Numbered from the stretch's first letter, positions 1-10,305 are shown. The stretch is DNA of 64,000 nt from Hymenobacter metallilatus (GCF_003944705.1 NZ_RWIS01000009.1:1-64000), one strand, 5' to 3'. The notes: generated from the sequence alone by a model not told the origin. A program made the numbers and translations.

Positions 1-124
1 GGTGCGGTCCGTGCTGACTGCACGCTTCCAAACACGTCACTTCTTCCGAACTCAACTCGGTGGCAGGTCGTCGCATGCCGCAAGCTACCAATTGCGCACT
101 ATACGCTTACTTCTGTATGGCTAC

Positions 125-1564
125 TTAGGGCAGCGTTACGCCCCGGTAGGTATTGGGGTTCACATACGGCAGTGTAGCGCCGTACTGCGCGTTGATGGCC
201 TTAATCATTTCATTGGCCACCACTGCATAGCCCCGAGGCGTGGGGTGCACGCCGTCGAGCGAGAACAGGTTACCCGAAATGTAGCCGGCAGTGTTGGCCA
301 CGCCGTTGGTACCAAAGCCGCTGGTAGCTACCTGGTTGAAAAAAGTATTGGCATCGAACAGCGCCAGGCCTCTGGTAGCGGCCAGGTTACGCAGGGTGGT
401 ATTGTATGCCAGCGTAGCCGTGGCCACGGCTGCCTGCTCCACATCATCCAGCACAAAAGCGCTGGGGAAGGGATTTTCGGGCGTTACGCCCAGGGCTTTA
501 GTGGTATCAACACCATAAGCCGTCAGAAATGCAGGAAAGCCCGCCGCTGGCTGCCCCGACTGTGCGTAGAGGTAGCGCCATACACGCCCACCGGGCCGGC
601 CAATCAGGCCCACGAAGGGCGACGAGGTAAGGGTAAACAGCTGGCGGCCACTGCCACCGGCGTCCCGGATGTCGGCCACTGCAATGGTTTTGCGGTTAGC
701 CGAGGTTGGCCCACCGAAAGCAGAGCCGGTTGTAATTACCAGACCCGGTACGCCTGCGGCGCTCAGGTTGGTGCGCAGACGCGGCCCTACCGTCGTGAAG
801 AACGGAATGCCCGACACATCCGGAACAGTGGCAATAACACCCTTTGCGCCCCCGGCCGTCAGGACATTAATAATGCGGGTAGCTTTCAGCGCGAATGTAT
901 CGGTACGGGTGATGGTGTTGGTGGCTGCCGTGGAGGCGCCGCCGCTGGTGGAGTAGCCCAGCACGTCGTTGTTGCCCAGCCAGGAGGTGAAGAAGGTGGC
1001 CGTAGCCGCTTCCCGCTTCACGCGCTGGAAGTACGTTTCCAGAGGATTGGTAGTGGGGGTAATCCGCTCAAAGTAAGGGTTACCGGCCACGCTGCCGTAC
1101 CCAACCGTCTGCACGTTGTCCATCCGGATACCGGGCACCCCCAGGTTGTTCACGGCTGCATCGTAGCGGGTGTACAGGGCACCGCCAGTGGGCGAGGCTC
1201 CCCGGATAGCCAGGTTGGTTGTTACCGGGGCCGTAATGGGGGAGCCATTGGCATCGAAACCGGCCAGACGCAGGTAGCCGGAGCCGTTGCGCTGCGCATC
1301 CGTAAACAAGGGCTGGGCAAAGTCGCCCCCACCAGCCAGCTTGAATTGCCCGGCCAGAATGTTGGGATAAGAGTTCTGTTGGCCTTCCAGGTAGAGGCCA
1401 CCATCGGAAAAGCCCGCTGTGAGCGAGTTACCCACCGCAATGTAGCGCGTGAAGTTGGCCGAGCCGCTGGTAGCCGGAGCCGGAGCATCCAACTCGGGCT
1501 GGCAGGCAGCCAGGCCCAGCAGCGCCAGCGCGGGCAGCGCCTTTTTCAGAGCAGAAGTATTCAT
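125..1564 (-). CDS. SGNH/GDSL-family hydrolase lipoprotein
   Basis: A 479-residue exported protein. The N-terminus has a lipoprotein signal ending in LLGLAAC, so it is probably anchored to a membrane by its cysteine. Block I of the SGNH family appears as GNSLTAG, with the nucleophile Ser in a GNSL variant of GDSL. Block III is WLGNND and block V is DGVHPTPRGY, supplying the Asp/His pair. This predicts an esterase or lipase. The ATG at 1564 is preferred over a TTG two codons upstream because it starts a normal signal peptide. It lies 27 bases downstream of a FadL-type porin gene on the same strand, so the two probably form an operon for uptake and hydrolysis of hydrophobic substrates. The substrate cannot be read from the sequence. 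Confidence 0.85.
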   Translation of the reverse strand: MNTSALKKALPALALLGLAACQPELDAPAPATSGSANFTRYIAVGNSLTAGFSDGGLYLEGQQNSYPNILAGQFKLAGGGDFAQPLFTDAQRNGSGYLRLAGFDANGSPITAPVTTNLAIRGASPTGGALYTRYDAAVNNLGVPGIRMDNVQTVGYGSVAGNPYFERITPTTNPLETYFQRVKREAATATFFTSWLGNNDVLGYSTSGGASTAATNTITRTDTFALKATRIINVLTAGGAKGVIATVPDVSGIPFFTTVGPRLRTNLSAAGVPGLVITTGSAFGGPTSANRKTIAVADIRDAGGSGRQLFTLTSSPFVGLIGRPGGRVWRYLYAQSGQPAAGFPAFLTAYGVDTTKALGVTPENPFPSAFVLDDVEQAAVATATLAYNTTLRNLAATRGLALFDANTFFNQVATSGFGTNGVANTAGYISGNLFSLDGVHPTPRGYAVVANEMIKAINAQYGATLPYVNPNTYRGVTLP

Positions 1565-1591
1565 ATACAAGAGGAGAGGCAGAGGTGGGAA

Positions 1592-2845
1592 TTAGAAGTT
1601 GTAATTGAAGCCGATGCCGGGAATCACAATGTTCGTCTTGTAAGTACCCGCTACGCGGTCCAGCGAGGTACCATTGTTCAGCAGATCATTCTGGGTCTGG
1701 GTGCGCTTCTTGAGGCTCACGTACTGAGCCGAAAGATCCACCCCAAACTTGCCGAAGGAGTAGGTGGCTCCCAGCGTGCCGCTTACGCGGTCAGCATCGG
1801 GCGTTTCCGGCGTTACGTAGCCATCCTTCACCGGCGTGTTGTCGTAGGCACCACCGGCGCGCACGGTCAGGCCATCCGTGAGTTTGTACTGTCCACCCAG
1901 GCGGAACGTGAGGGCGTCCTGGTAGTAGCGCTTGGAAGTAGATTGGTTGCTGGTGCCCAGGTTCTTATCGAAGGTAAAATCCAGGGTTTTGTAGCGGCTC
2001 CACTGCACAAAGTTTACGTCGAAGCCCAGGGTCAGCTTGTCGTTGGGCATTACGCCCAGTCCAAGGCTGGTGGTAGCCGGCAGCGGCAGCGTTACGTCGA
2101 ACTTGGTGGCGGCAAACGACGAGGCCAGGGCGGTAGGCGTGTTGGTGATGGTTACCGTACCATCCTTTACCTGCGCATCAATGTGGGAGCGGTAGCTGAT
2201 GCCCAGGCTCAGCTTGTCCGAAGGCTTGAAGAATACCCCGGCATTGAAGCCGACCTTGGTTTCAGCCTTGCCGTCCAGCTCCACGTGGCCATCCGGATAG
2301 TTACCGATGCTGATATCCTTCTGCAGGTTTACGGCACCATAGGCCAAAATAACGGGACCACCACCAATGCTCAGCTGATCGGTAAGGGCGTAGCTGACAG
2401 TGGGCTGCACAAAAACCGACTTCAGGTCAATGTCCGTGAGGCTGTAGCGGCCTTCCCAGCCGCTGGCGTACTGCAGCTTGCTGCCAAAAGGCGTGTATAC
2501 AGCAATACCCAGGCGCCATTTGCCCTCCTCCGGCCCAAAGCCGGCGTACAGGTTGAAGGGCGTTACAATGCTGTTACGCAGCGTACGCTCATCGGAGCCA
2601 AACTGCCCCCGAAACGACTGGCGAGCCAGCGTGACGTTGCCGCCGATCTGCACGCCCCGCTCCCGCACCATGGCCAGCGCACCGGGGTTGTAGAACATGG
2701 CGGCCTGGTCCAGAGAAAGGCCTACGCCTACGCCGCCCATGCCGTTGTTCTTCTGCCCGGCCAGCGTTACCTGGAAGCCACCCGCCGAAGCAGCCGTGCC
2801 CGAGAGCAGTGCCCCTCCCACGAGGAGTAGAGATTTTAGATTCAT
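1592..2845 (-). CDS. OmpP1/FadL/TodX-family outer membrane transport protein
   Basis: A 417-residue protein with a cleavable signal peptide ending near TAASAGGFQV. The mature N-terminus and the motif AMFYNPGALA are characteristic of the FadL/TodX family, followed by alternating beta-strand segments and a C-terminal aromatic residue (NYNF). FadL-type porins let hydrophobic molecules such as fatty acids or aromatics cross the outer membrane through a lateral opening. Length is normal for the family. The GDSL hydrolase gene follows after 27 bases on the same strand, which suggests joint import and cleavage of a lipid-like ester. The actual ligand is unknown. Confidence 0.9.
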   Translation of the reverse strand: MNLKSLLLVGGALLSGTAASAGGFQVTLAGQKNNGMGGVGVGLSLDQAAMFYNPGALAMVRERGVQIGGNVTLARQSFRGQFGSDERTLRNSIVTPFNLYAGFGPEEGKWRLGIAVYTPFGSKLQYASGWEGRYSLTDIDLKSVFVQPTVSYALTDQLSIGGGPVILAYGAVNLQKDISIGNYPDGHVELDGKAETKVGFNAGVFFKPSDKLSLGISYRSHIDAQVKDGTVTITNTPTALASSFAATKFDVTLPLPATTSLGLGVMPNDKLTLGFDVNFVQWSRYKTLDFTFDKNLGTSNQSTSKRYYQDALTFRLGGQYKLTDGLTVRAGGAYDNTPVKDGYVTPETPDADRVSGTLGATYSFGKFGVDLSAQYVSLKKRTQTQNDLLNNGTSLDRVAGTYKTNIVIPGIGFNYNF

Positions 2846-2992
2846 ACGAAAGAAGAGTGAGTGAGAATTTGTGGGGTTTATGCCCTAAATGTAGGCAAAA
2901 TGACTTTGTTTATTCGGCGTGCCGAATAAATTTCTGCGTTGGATAATTTGCGTTTGTGAGTACTTGCTCAGTAACTACTCGTAGCGGACGCA

Positions 2993-3835
2993 TCATCTCT
3001 TTGTTGCTTCCGTTTCCTCTTCTGTTGTGGCAGGTATTTGCCGGGAGTGCAGGTCCAGCACTTGCCCGGCCACCAGCAGATGCACAATAAAGTTCTGGCC
3101 GCTTACCGGCTCACCCCGCCCGATGCGGCCCAGGTTGTTGCCCTGCAGGTGGCGGCCATCTACTACCATCACTACCCCGTCGCCGAACACTTCGGCGTAG
3201 CGGCCCTGCCGGATAATCACGCCGGTTTCTTCGGCCAGGCCTACCCCCAGGCACATCGGATGGGCCAGCAAGGCGTGAGCCAGCCGCCCGAAGCGGCCCC
3301 GTTCCACAAAATGCTGATCGATGAGCAGGCGGGGCAGCAGGCCCAGGCCGTGGCTGGTGAGCATCCCGCCCTTACGCAGGGCCCGCCAGCCGTAGCCCTG
3401 CACCACCATGTATTCGGGCATCACAGCGGCCCCGGCGCTGGTACCGGCAATGATAAACTCCGGCTCCTGCTGATACCGCTCCTGCAACACCCGCAGAAAC
3501 TCGGTACCCAAGAGAAAATCGGTGATGCGCTCCTGGTCGCCACCGGAGAAGAATACCAGACTGGCCCGGCGCAGGCGGCGCAGGGTGTCGGGGGCATCGG
3601 CGGGGTGGTGCTCACTGATGCGCAGGTGGCGGGCTCCGGTACACCCCAGTTCGTGCAGGGCCCGCTCGTAGGCCCGGGCCGAGCGGGTATCGTCGCGGGA
3701 GGCTACGGTAATAATTTCGACCGGTAGCCCGGGCTTCGGCAGCAGGTCGCAAAGCAAGGCCAGCAGGGCATCATCGTCGCCACCCCCAAGGGCAACGAGC
3801 GTACCGAGCGGCGGCGCGGCAGAAGTATGGGACAT
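2993..3835 (-). CDS. Cyanophycinase-like peptidase S51 family protein
   Basis: A 280-residue cytoplasmic protein. The nucleophile elbow GTSAGA (Ser about residue 133) and the upstream SGGDQERI motif are those of peptidase family S51, which covers cyanophycinase and alpha-aspartyl dipeptidases. The length fits cyanophycinase better than PepE. Cyanophycinase cleaves the storage polymer of aspartate and arginine to beta-Asp-Arg dipeptides. No cyanophycin synthetase or isoaspartyl dipeptidase lies in this window, so the substrate could be another peptide. It is a single gene, divergent from mgtE, with 264 bases between the starts. Confidence 0.8.
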   Translation of the reverse strand: MSHTSAAPPLGTLVALGGGDDDALLALLCDLLPKPGLPVEIITVASRDDTRSARAYERALHELGCTGARHLRISEHHPADAPDTLRRLRRASLVFFSGGDQERITDFLLGTEFLRVLQERYQQEPEFIIAGTSAGAAVMPEYMVVQGYGWRALRKGGMLTSHGLGLLPRLLIDQHFVERGRFGRLAHALLAHPMCLGVGLAEETGVIIRQGRYAEVFGDGVVMVVDGRHLQGNNLGRIGRGEPVSGQNFIVHLLVAGQVLDLHSRQIPATTEEETEATKR

Positions 3836-4099
3836 AGCAGGCGAAAAGGAATGTAGGCCAAATGTACGGGCCAGGCAGTATTTGGTAACGAACCTACCCA
3901 GTTACCCTGCACCGAAGCCCGAACTGCCCGGGAAGCAAACCAGCCGCACGGTTGAGTTTCGCGTATAGGCTTCCGGACCGCGCAGAAAGTTGGGGCCGGG
4001 GCACGGAATCCGGGCCCGAAACAGCTACTTTTGCGCGCCGGTTTTTGCCGTCTCACCAACTCCCGTTTGCCTAGCGAAAAAACACCCCTCTTGTAGTTC

Positions 4100-5482
<1,383 letters not shown>

Positions 5483-5554
5483 CAGAGAGTAACTATCTGG
5501 TGAGGAAGAGCGGGCGGAGGGTGCTCCCGGCTGCCTCATCACAAACAGAAAGGT

Positions 5555-6253
5555 ATGTTGCAGCGCCTGATTGTGAGCAGCGTGGCTACTGTGGCCCTAA
5601 GCGGCTGCGCCCGGTTTGCCCAGCTTAGTCAGCTCCCCGATGGCTATTACTCCATCCGTGCAGTCAGCAACGATACGCTGCGCCAACAGCTGACTATGCC
5701 CCGCATGTACGTGCAGCAGCGTACCGACACCCTAGCCTTTACCCCCCCGGCCACCACGGCGGCCGTGCCGCCCACGCTGCTCTACCAGCTACGGGGCCTT
5801 GAGGAGGTGCGGCTGCTACACCGCAGCTTCGACCTGGATATTTTCTCGATTCCGTTTAAGGCGCTTCCTCCGCGCCAGGGGTTTCCGGTGCAGCTAAATA
5901 CCAACTTTAATGCTGCTCTGTACGTAGGGCGCCGCCTCGATTTTTACCGGCTGCGCAACCGGCGGCTTACCCCTTTTCGGGCCCGGCCGTTTATTCGCAG
6001 CAACGGGTTTGGCTACGGTCTGTTCGGGGGGCTAGGTTCCAGCATCATCACCCCCGACCTTACTGGCCAGCACGCCGTAACAGATTACGAGGGCTTTACG
6101 CTGCACGGCGGGGCAGCCTTTATTTATGATGCCCGCTTGCTCAACATTGGTCTGGCCGCGGGCGTCGACCATTTACTGGGTCCCGATGCCCGCTATTGGG
6201 CTTACCAAAACCGCCCCTGGATTGGTGTGCTCTTTGGCCTGGATTTGAATTAG
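5555..6253 (+). CDS. Hypothetical lipoprotein
   Basis: A 232-residue protein with a short lipoprotein signal (lipobox LSGC, Cys about 18). No domain was recognised. The C-terminal half, from about residue 150, is rich in Gly and aromatic residues in an alternating pattern suggestive of beta strands (GYGLFGGLG, then GVLFGLDLN at the end), so a small outer-membrane-associated barrel is possible. It starts 72 bases after mgtE on the same strand and may be co-transcribed. It converges on arfB across a short spacer with inverted repeat words. Confidence 0.7.
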   Translation: MLQRLIVSSVATVALSGCARFAQLSQLPDGYYSIRAVSNDTLRQQLTMPRMYVQQRTDTLAFTPPATTAAVPPTLLYQLRGLEEVRLLHRSFDLDIFSIPFKALPPRQGFPVQLNTNFNAALYVGRRLDFYRLRNRRLTPFRARPFIRSNGFGYGLFGGLGSSIITPDLTGQHAVTDYEGFTLHGGAAFIYDARLLNIGLAAGVDHLLGPDARYWAYQNRPWIGVLFGLDLN

Positions 6254-6255
6254 TG

Positions 6256-6311
6256 GTTAGTTGTTCGTTGTCAGTTGCTAATTTGTTCTGACAGCTAGCA
6301 ACGAACAACTG
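6256..6311. repeat. Intergenic inverted word repeat (GTTGTTCGTTG type)
   Basis: Between two convergent genes the word GTTGTTCGTTG occurs on the left and its reverse complement CAACGAACAAC on the right, with related flanking words on both sides. The pair can fold into a hairpin. The same word appears again at about 56343, between the efflux operon genes. It may serve as a terminator, but it has no T-run. Confidence 0.6.
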
Positions 6312-6315
6312 CCAA

Positions 6316-6723
6316 CTAAAAATCCACCCGGCCGCGGTTGGCTTTTTTGTCGCCGTGCTTCTTCTTGGATTCCAGCCGCTGGCGCACAGCGCCCTTGCTG
6401 GGCTTGGTGGCGCGGCGGGCTTTGGGCTTGTATAGGGCTTTGCTGAGCAGCTCGTGGAATTTGCGCAAGGCGGTTTCCTTGTTGCGCAGCTGGCTCCGGT
6501 CTTCCTGGGCCACCACCAGCAGCTCGCCTTCAGTGGTGAGCTTGGACGCCAGTTTCTGAAGCAGCGTCTGCTTCTGTTCGTCGGTGAGCAGTTGGGAATC
6601 AAACAGGCGGAAGCGCAGTTCCACCCGGCTTTCCACTTTGTTCACATTCTGGCCGCCCGGCCCGCTGCTGCGGCTGGTTTGAAACTGAAGTTCGGGCAAA
6701 AAATCGGCGGCGGCGGGAAGCAT
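6316..6723 (-). CDS. arfB: Alternative ribosome-rescue factor ArfB (peptidyl-tRNA hydrolase)
   Basis: A 135-residue release-factor-like protein. The catalytic GGQ motif is in SSGPGGQNVNK (about residues 19-29), as in class I release factors and ArfB (YaeJ). A basic C-terminal tail rich in Lys and Arg (about residues 95-135) follows; in ArfB this enters the empty mRNA channel of stalled ribosomes. There is no codon-recognition domain, which separates it from RF1 and RF2. Length matches ArfB. The gene is alone on its strand, with repeat-rich spacers on both sides. Confidence 0.93.
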   Translation of the reverse strand: MLPAAADFLPELQFQTSRSSGPGGQNVNKVESRVELRFRLFDSQLLTDEQKQTLLQKLASKLTTEGELLVVAQEDRSQLRNKETALRKFHELLSKALYKPKARRATKPSKGAVRQRLESKKKHGDKKANRGRVDF

Positions 6724-6734
6724 TGTGAGGCAGG

Positions 6735-6937
6735 TTGTAGCGCGAAGCCTTTGCTTCGCGCCTCGGTATACAGTTGGTAATTGTGGCGGCGCAGGCGTCC
6801 CAGGGCGGAAGCCTTGGGCTACGGAGAGGCGCTATACTTCGTTGGTTTCTTCGCTGACTAGCCCAGAGCTTCCGCCCTGGGACGCCCGCGCCAAACCACT
6901 TTGCAACGATACGCGAAGCAAAGGCTTCGCGCTACAA
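6735..6937. repeat. Large nested inverted-repeat element
   Basis: Outer arms at 6735-6760 and 6912-6937 are perfect 26-base inverted repeats, and each arm is itself a hairpin (CGCGAAGC, CTTT, GCTTCGCG). A second perfect 19-base pair lies inside at 6794-6812 and 6868-6886. The right end overlaps the TAG stop codon of the membrane protein gene at 6932. No open reading frame of its own was recognised. Confidence 0.85.
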
Positions 6938-7366
6938 AATCTTCCACAGCAGCCAGCCCAGCAGGCCGCTCCGGATGGTCCAGGCCAGGGTGCGGGGCCA
7001 GTTGGTGCGCACCAGCCCGTCGATGGCCACGTAGTCGTAACCGTGGGCGGCCAGGCGGTTGTGGAAAGGTACGGAGATGAGAAACGTGCTGGCCCAGATC
7101 AGCAGCACCAGCCCCAGCTGCCCCCAGCGGGCCGGGCCCAGCTCCGGGGCGGCCCAGGCCAGCCACCCGGCCAAGCCCAGCTCCAGCACCATGGGGGCCA
7201 GCACCACCCAGCTCATGGTGCGGGTGTGGTGCTGATGGAACGCCGCAAATTTTTCGGGGGCTACATAGGCGAAACCGGGGTAATGCACCAGCTGCACCGT
7301 CCAGATCAGGCCGGTGAGGTAGGCGGCCACGGCACAGTTGAGCAGCAGCAGGTGGGGGAGTTTCAT
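6932..7366 (-). CDS. Small four-helix membrane protein, unknown function
   Basis: A 144-residue inner membrane protein with about four hydrophobic helices (near residues 5-25, 50-72, 78-100 and 120-143). A conserved-looking loop has HYPGFAYV and FHQHHT motifs, rich in His and aromatic residues, between helices 1 and 2. A similar layout occurs in small uncharacterised membrane proteins of many bacteria. It is divergent from the M13 peptidase gene, with 96 bases between starts. Its stop codon lies inside a large inverted repeat. No function is proposed. Confidence 0.75.
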   Translation of the reverse strand: MKLPHLLLLNCAVAAYLTGLIWTVQLVHYPGFAYVAPEKFAAFHQHHTRTMSWVVLAPMVLELGLAGWLAWAAPELGPARWGQLGLVLLIWASTFLISVPFHNRLAAHGYDYVAIDGLVRTNWPRTLAWTIRSGLLGWLLWKIL

Positions 7367-7462
7367 GGGCAGGCAACGACTGATGAGGTGGCGGCGTCCT
7401 TGCCGCTACGCGAAACAACCCATTCGCGCTACATTCGTCCTCCCTTAGACGAAATTTCCCCT

Positions 7463-9520
7463 ATGACCCTCTCCCCTACTCTTCGGCCTTGGCTACTGGC
7501 GGCCCCGCTGCTGGGCCTCGTGTTTACCGCCTGCCAGCCCGGCGGCAAGTCCCAGGCCACTGGCCCCGACCTCATCCAGGCCAACCTGGATACCACCGTG
7601 CGCCCCGGCGACGATTTTTACAGTTACGCCAACGGGGCCTGGTTTAAAAGTCACCCTATTCCGGCGTCGGAAAGCAACTGGGGCATCGGCAAAGAGGTGC
7701 AGAACGAGGTGTACGCCCGCCTGCGCAAGCTCAACGAGGACGCCGCCAAAACCAGCGCCGCCGCTGGCTCGGTGCAGCAGAAAATCGGCGACTTCTGGGC
7801 CACGGGCATGGACAGCGCCACCATCAACAAGCAGGGCATAGCGCCGCTGAAACAGGAGCTGGACCGAATTCAGTCTATGCAGTCGGTAGCCGATGTGCAG
7901 GCCGCCATTGCCCGCCTGCAGCCGCTGGGCGTGAATGCCCTCATTGGCTACTACGTGGGGCAGGACGCCAAAAACAGCGACAAAATGGCCCTGCAGCTGT
8001 GGCAGTCGGGCCTGGGCCTGCCCAATCGTGACTACTACTTCAACAAGGACGCCCGCACCAAAAACATCCGGCAGGAGTACGATAGTCACCTCGTGAAGAT
8101 GTTCGGGCTGCTGGGCCAGGATGCCGCCACGGCCCAGGCCAATGCCCGGCGCGTGGTGCAGCTGGAAACCAAGCTGGCGGCCTCCTCGCGCAAGCTCGAA
8201 GCCCTGCGCGACCCCTACGCCAACTACAACAAGATGGCCGTTTCAGGACTGGATAAACTCACGCCCGGCCTCAGCTGGAAGCCCTGGCTGGCGCAGATGC
8301 AGCTTGCCAAGGTAGATACGGTAATTGTGGGTCAGCCCGAGTTTTACCGCGAAGCCGGCCGCCTGCTCACCACCGCGCCCCTGGCCGACTGGAAAGCTTA
8401 CCTGCAGTGGCAGCTGGTACACGCCTTTGCCAGCACGCTCAGCCAGGACTTCGATAACGAGAATTTCCGCTTCTACGGCACCGTGCTGCAAGGTGCCAAG
8501 CAGCAGCGCCCCCGCTGGAAGCGCGTGCTCGACGCCGAGGAAAACGCCATGGGCGAGGCCCTGGGCCAGCTGTTCGTGCAGGAATACTTCACCCCCGCCA
8601 CCAAGAAGCGCTACGAGGACCTCACCGAAAACGTGGTGGCCTCCTTCCGCGAGCATATCCAGAAGCTGGACTGGATGAGCGACTCCACCAAGCAGAAGGC
8701 CCTGGCGAAGCTCACCAAAATCACGCGCAAAGTAGGCTACCCCGATAAGTGGAAAGATTACTCCACCCTGAAAGTGGACCGCAGCTCCTACGCCGCCAAC
8801 GTGATGCGCGCCAACGAGTGGGCCTACCGCTACAACCTCAGCAAGCTGGGCAAGCCCGTGGACCGCACCGAGTGGGGCATGACGCCCCAGACCTACAACG
8901 CCTACTACAACCCCAGCAACAACGAAATTGTGCTGCCGGCGGCCATTTTTGCTATTCCGGGCCTGATTGACGCCAACGCCGACGACGCCATTATCTACGG
9001 CTACGCCGGGGCCAGCACCATCGGCCACGAGCTGACCCACGGCTTCGACGACGAGGGCAGTCAGTTCGATGAGAAGGGCAACTTGCGCAACTGGTGGAGC
9101 AAAAAGGACCGGGCCGCCTTCCAGCAGCGCGTAAACGGCATCGTGCGCCAGTTCAACGGCTACACGGTGCTCGATTCGCTGCACATCAACGGCAAGGCCA
9201 CGGCCGGCGAAAACATTGCCGACCTGGGCGGCATCGTCATTGCCCTGGATGCCTTCAAAAAGACGGAGCAGTACAAGAAGGGCGAGAAGATTGGCGGCCT
9301 CACGCCCACCCAACGCTATTTCCTGGGCTACGCGCTGGGCTGGCAAACCCACCAGCGCGACGAGCGCCTGGCCCAGGCCATCCTCACCGACGTGCACTCC
9401 CCGGCCCAGTTCCGCATCAACGGCCCCTTCGCCGACGTGCCCGAGTTCTACGAAGCCTTCAACGTAAAACCCGGCCAGAAACTCTACCTCCCCGATTCGG
9501 CGCGGGTGAAAATCTGGTAG
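7463..9520 (+). CDS. M13-family metallopeptidase (neprilysin/PepO-like)
   Basis: A 685-residue exported zinc endopeptidase. The signal peptide ends in a lipobox-like FTACQPG, so it is probably a lipoprotein. The N-terminal M13 domain begins with the typical DDFYSYANGAW. The catalytic domain has HELTH (about residues 522-526) with the third zinc ligand in GENIADLGG (Glu about 583), then the C-terminal FADVPEFYEAF region. It probably cleaves oligopeptides in the cell envelope. The start at 7463 is chosen for the signal peptide. The frame stays open far upstream through the divergent gene, but that part is antisense to it. Confidence 0.93.
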   Translation: MTLSPTLRPWLLAAPLLGLVFTACQPGGKSQATGPDLIQANLDTTVRPGDDFYSYANGAWFKSHPIPASESNWGIGKEVQNEVYARLRKLNEDAAKTSAAAGSVQQKIGDFWATGMDSATINKQGIAPLKQELDRIQSMQSVADVQAAIARLQPLGVNALIGYYVGQDAKNSDKMALQLWQSGLGLPNRDYYFNKDARTKNIRQEYDSHLVKMFGLLGQDAATAQANARRVVQLETKLAASSRKLEALRDPYANYNKMAVSGLDKLTPGLSWKPWLAQMQLAKVDTVIVGQPEFYREAGRLLTTAPLADWKAYLQWQLVHAFASTLSQDFDNENFRFYGTVLQGAKQQRPRWKRVLDAEENAMGEALGQLFVQEYFTPATKKRYEDLTENVVASFREHIQKLDWMSDSTKQKALAKLTKITRKVGYPDKWKDYSTLKVDRSSYAANVMRANEWAYRYNLSKLGKPVDRTEWGMTPQTYNAYYNPSNNEIVLPAAIFAIPGLIDANADDAIIYGYAGASTIGHELTHGFDDEGSQFDEKGNLRNWWSKKDRAAFQQRVNGIVRQFNGYTVLDSLHINGKATAGENIADLGGIVIALDAFKKTEQYKKGEKIGGLTPTQRYFLGYALGWQTHQRDERLAQAILTDVHSPAQFRINGPFADVPEFYEAFNVKPGQKLYLPDSARVKIW

Positions 9521-9536
9521 GTTGACTTATCAGAAA

Positions 9537-9585
9537 TGAAGCAAGAAAGGCTTTCTGCGCAGTGCAGAAAGCCTTTCTTGCTTCA
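9537..9585. terminator. Perfect 22-bp hairpin after the M13 peptidase
   Basis: Perfect 22-base arms at 9537-9558 and 9564-9585 with a 5-base loop. It starts 17 bases after the stop codon of the peptidase gene. There is no long T-run, but stem length and position suit a terminator or mRNA 3' stabiliser. Confidence 0.7.
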
Positions 9586-9595
9586 CTTGCGGCAT

Positions 9596-9757
9596 ATAGC
9601 ACGTCATTCCGAGCTTACCGAGGAATCTCGCGTGCTGATGTTGTCAAACTAACTCAATGACTCAACAATTCTAGCAGGAAGCCTAGCCTCTACATAATGA
9701 TTACCCTCACAACGTCAGCACGCGAGATTCCTCGGCAAGCTCGGAATGACGTGCTAT
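9596..9757. repeat. Long palindromic element (CGTCATTCCGAG family)
   Basis: Inverted arms of 48 bases at 9596-9643 and 9710-9757 differ at two positions and enclose 66 bases. The core words CGTCATTCCGAGC and GAGGAATCTCGCGTGCTGA recur in a second element at 60719-60820. There is no coding capacity and no obvious target duplication. Confidence 0.85.
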
Positions 9758-9793
9758 TGATGCGGGTGCTTTCATGCGGGCACCGCTGTCCAC

Positions 9794-10264
9794 TTACTGC
9801 TTCGGGCGGGCCATAAACTGCTCCAGGCCCTGCCGGGCGGTGGCGCGCACTTTGTTCTGCAGAAACGCCGACCAGCCCAGCAGCCAGCCCACCGGCCCCA
9901 GCGCCTGCCGCGACCAGCGCCAGAAGCTGAATTCGTCGCGGTGGGTGCGGATGAGGCCGTCCTGGAAGGTGAAGTGGGCCTGAATGTGGTTGTGCACCTT
10001 GCGGCGGGTTTGCGAGAAGGTGTAGCGGGCATCCCAGGTGGCGCGGCCGGCGTGCTCGTCGGCGGCCACGTCGTTGTAGGCCAGGCGCAGGTCGCGGCCC
10101 CGCTCGCAGAGCATGCGCCACATCTGCCCGATTTCGGCTCCTTTCAATTGGAAAGCGGCGTCCTCGAAGGTGGCTTCGGGGTGGTAGCACGCGGCCATGC
10201 CGGCATAGTCGCGGCGCTGAAAAGCCTGATAGAAGCGGTGCAGTAATTCCTGGTGCGGATGCAT
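9794..10264 (-). CDS. NTF2-like/SnoaL-family protein
   Basis: A 156-residue protein. The N-terminal part (HRFYQAFQRRDYAGMAACY, then HPEATFED) is the usual start of SnoaL-like NTF2-fold proteins. The rest fits the alpha+beta cone, with beta strands ending in TFQDGLIRTHRDEFSFW. Members include small isomerases, polyketide cyclases and proteins of unknown role, so no substrate is assigned. It lies downstream of the NmrA-type reductase gene on the same strand, separated by a strong terminator, and so is probably transcribed on its own. Confidence 0.8.
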   Translation of the reverse strand: MHPHQELLHRFYQAFQRRDYAGMAACYHPEATFEDAAFQLKGAEIGQMWRMLCERGRDLRLAYNDVAADEHAGRATWDARYTFSQTRRKVHNHIQAHFTFQDGLIRTHRDEFSFWRWSRQALGPVGWLLGWSAFLQNKVRATARQGLEQFMARPKQ

Positions 10265-10305
10265 AAAACGAGGCGGCCCATAAGTAAAGGCCGCTAAAGC
10301 TACCC

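Noticed and set aside
2..2830. Very long open frame on the plus strand through the FadL and GDSL genes
   Set aside because: It is antisense to two clear genes and has no recognisable domain; high GC leaves few stop codons in that frame.
4000..4099. Mg2+ riboswitch before mgtE
   Set aside because: The spacer is short and shows no multi-stem pattern like ykoK or mgtA leaders.
6725..7462. In-frame upstream extension of the M13 peptidase
   Set aside because: It runs antisense through the small membrane protein gene and the large repeat, and the signal peptide at 7463 marks the true start.
9596..9757. Insertion sequence
   Set aside because: No transposase frame lies inside and no target duplication is visible at the ends.
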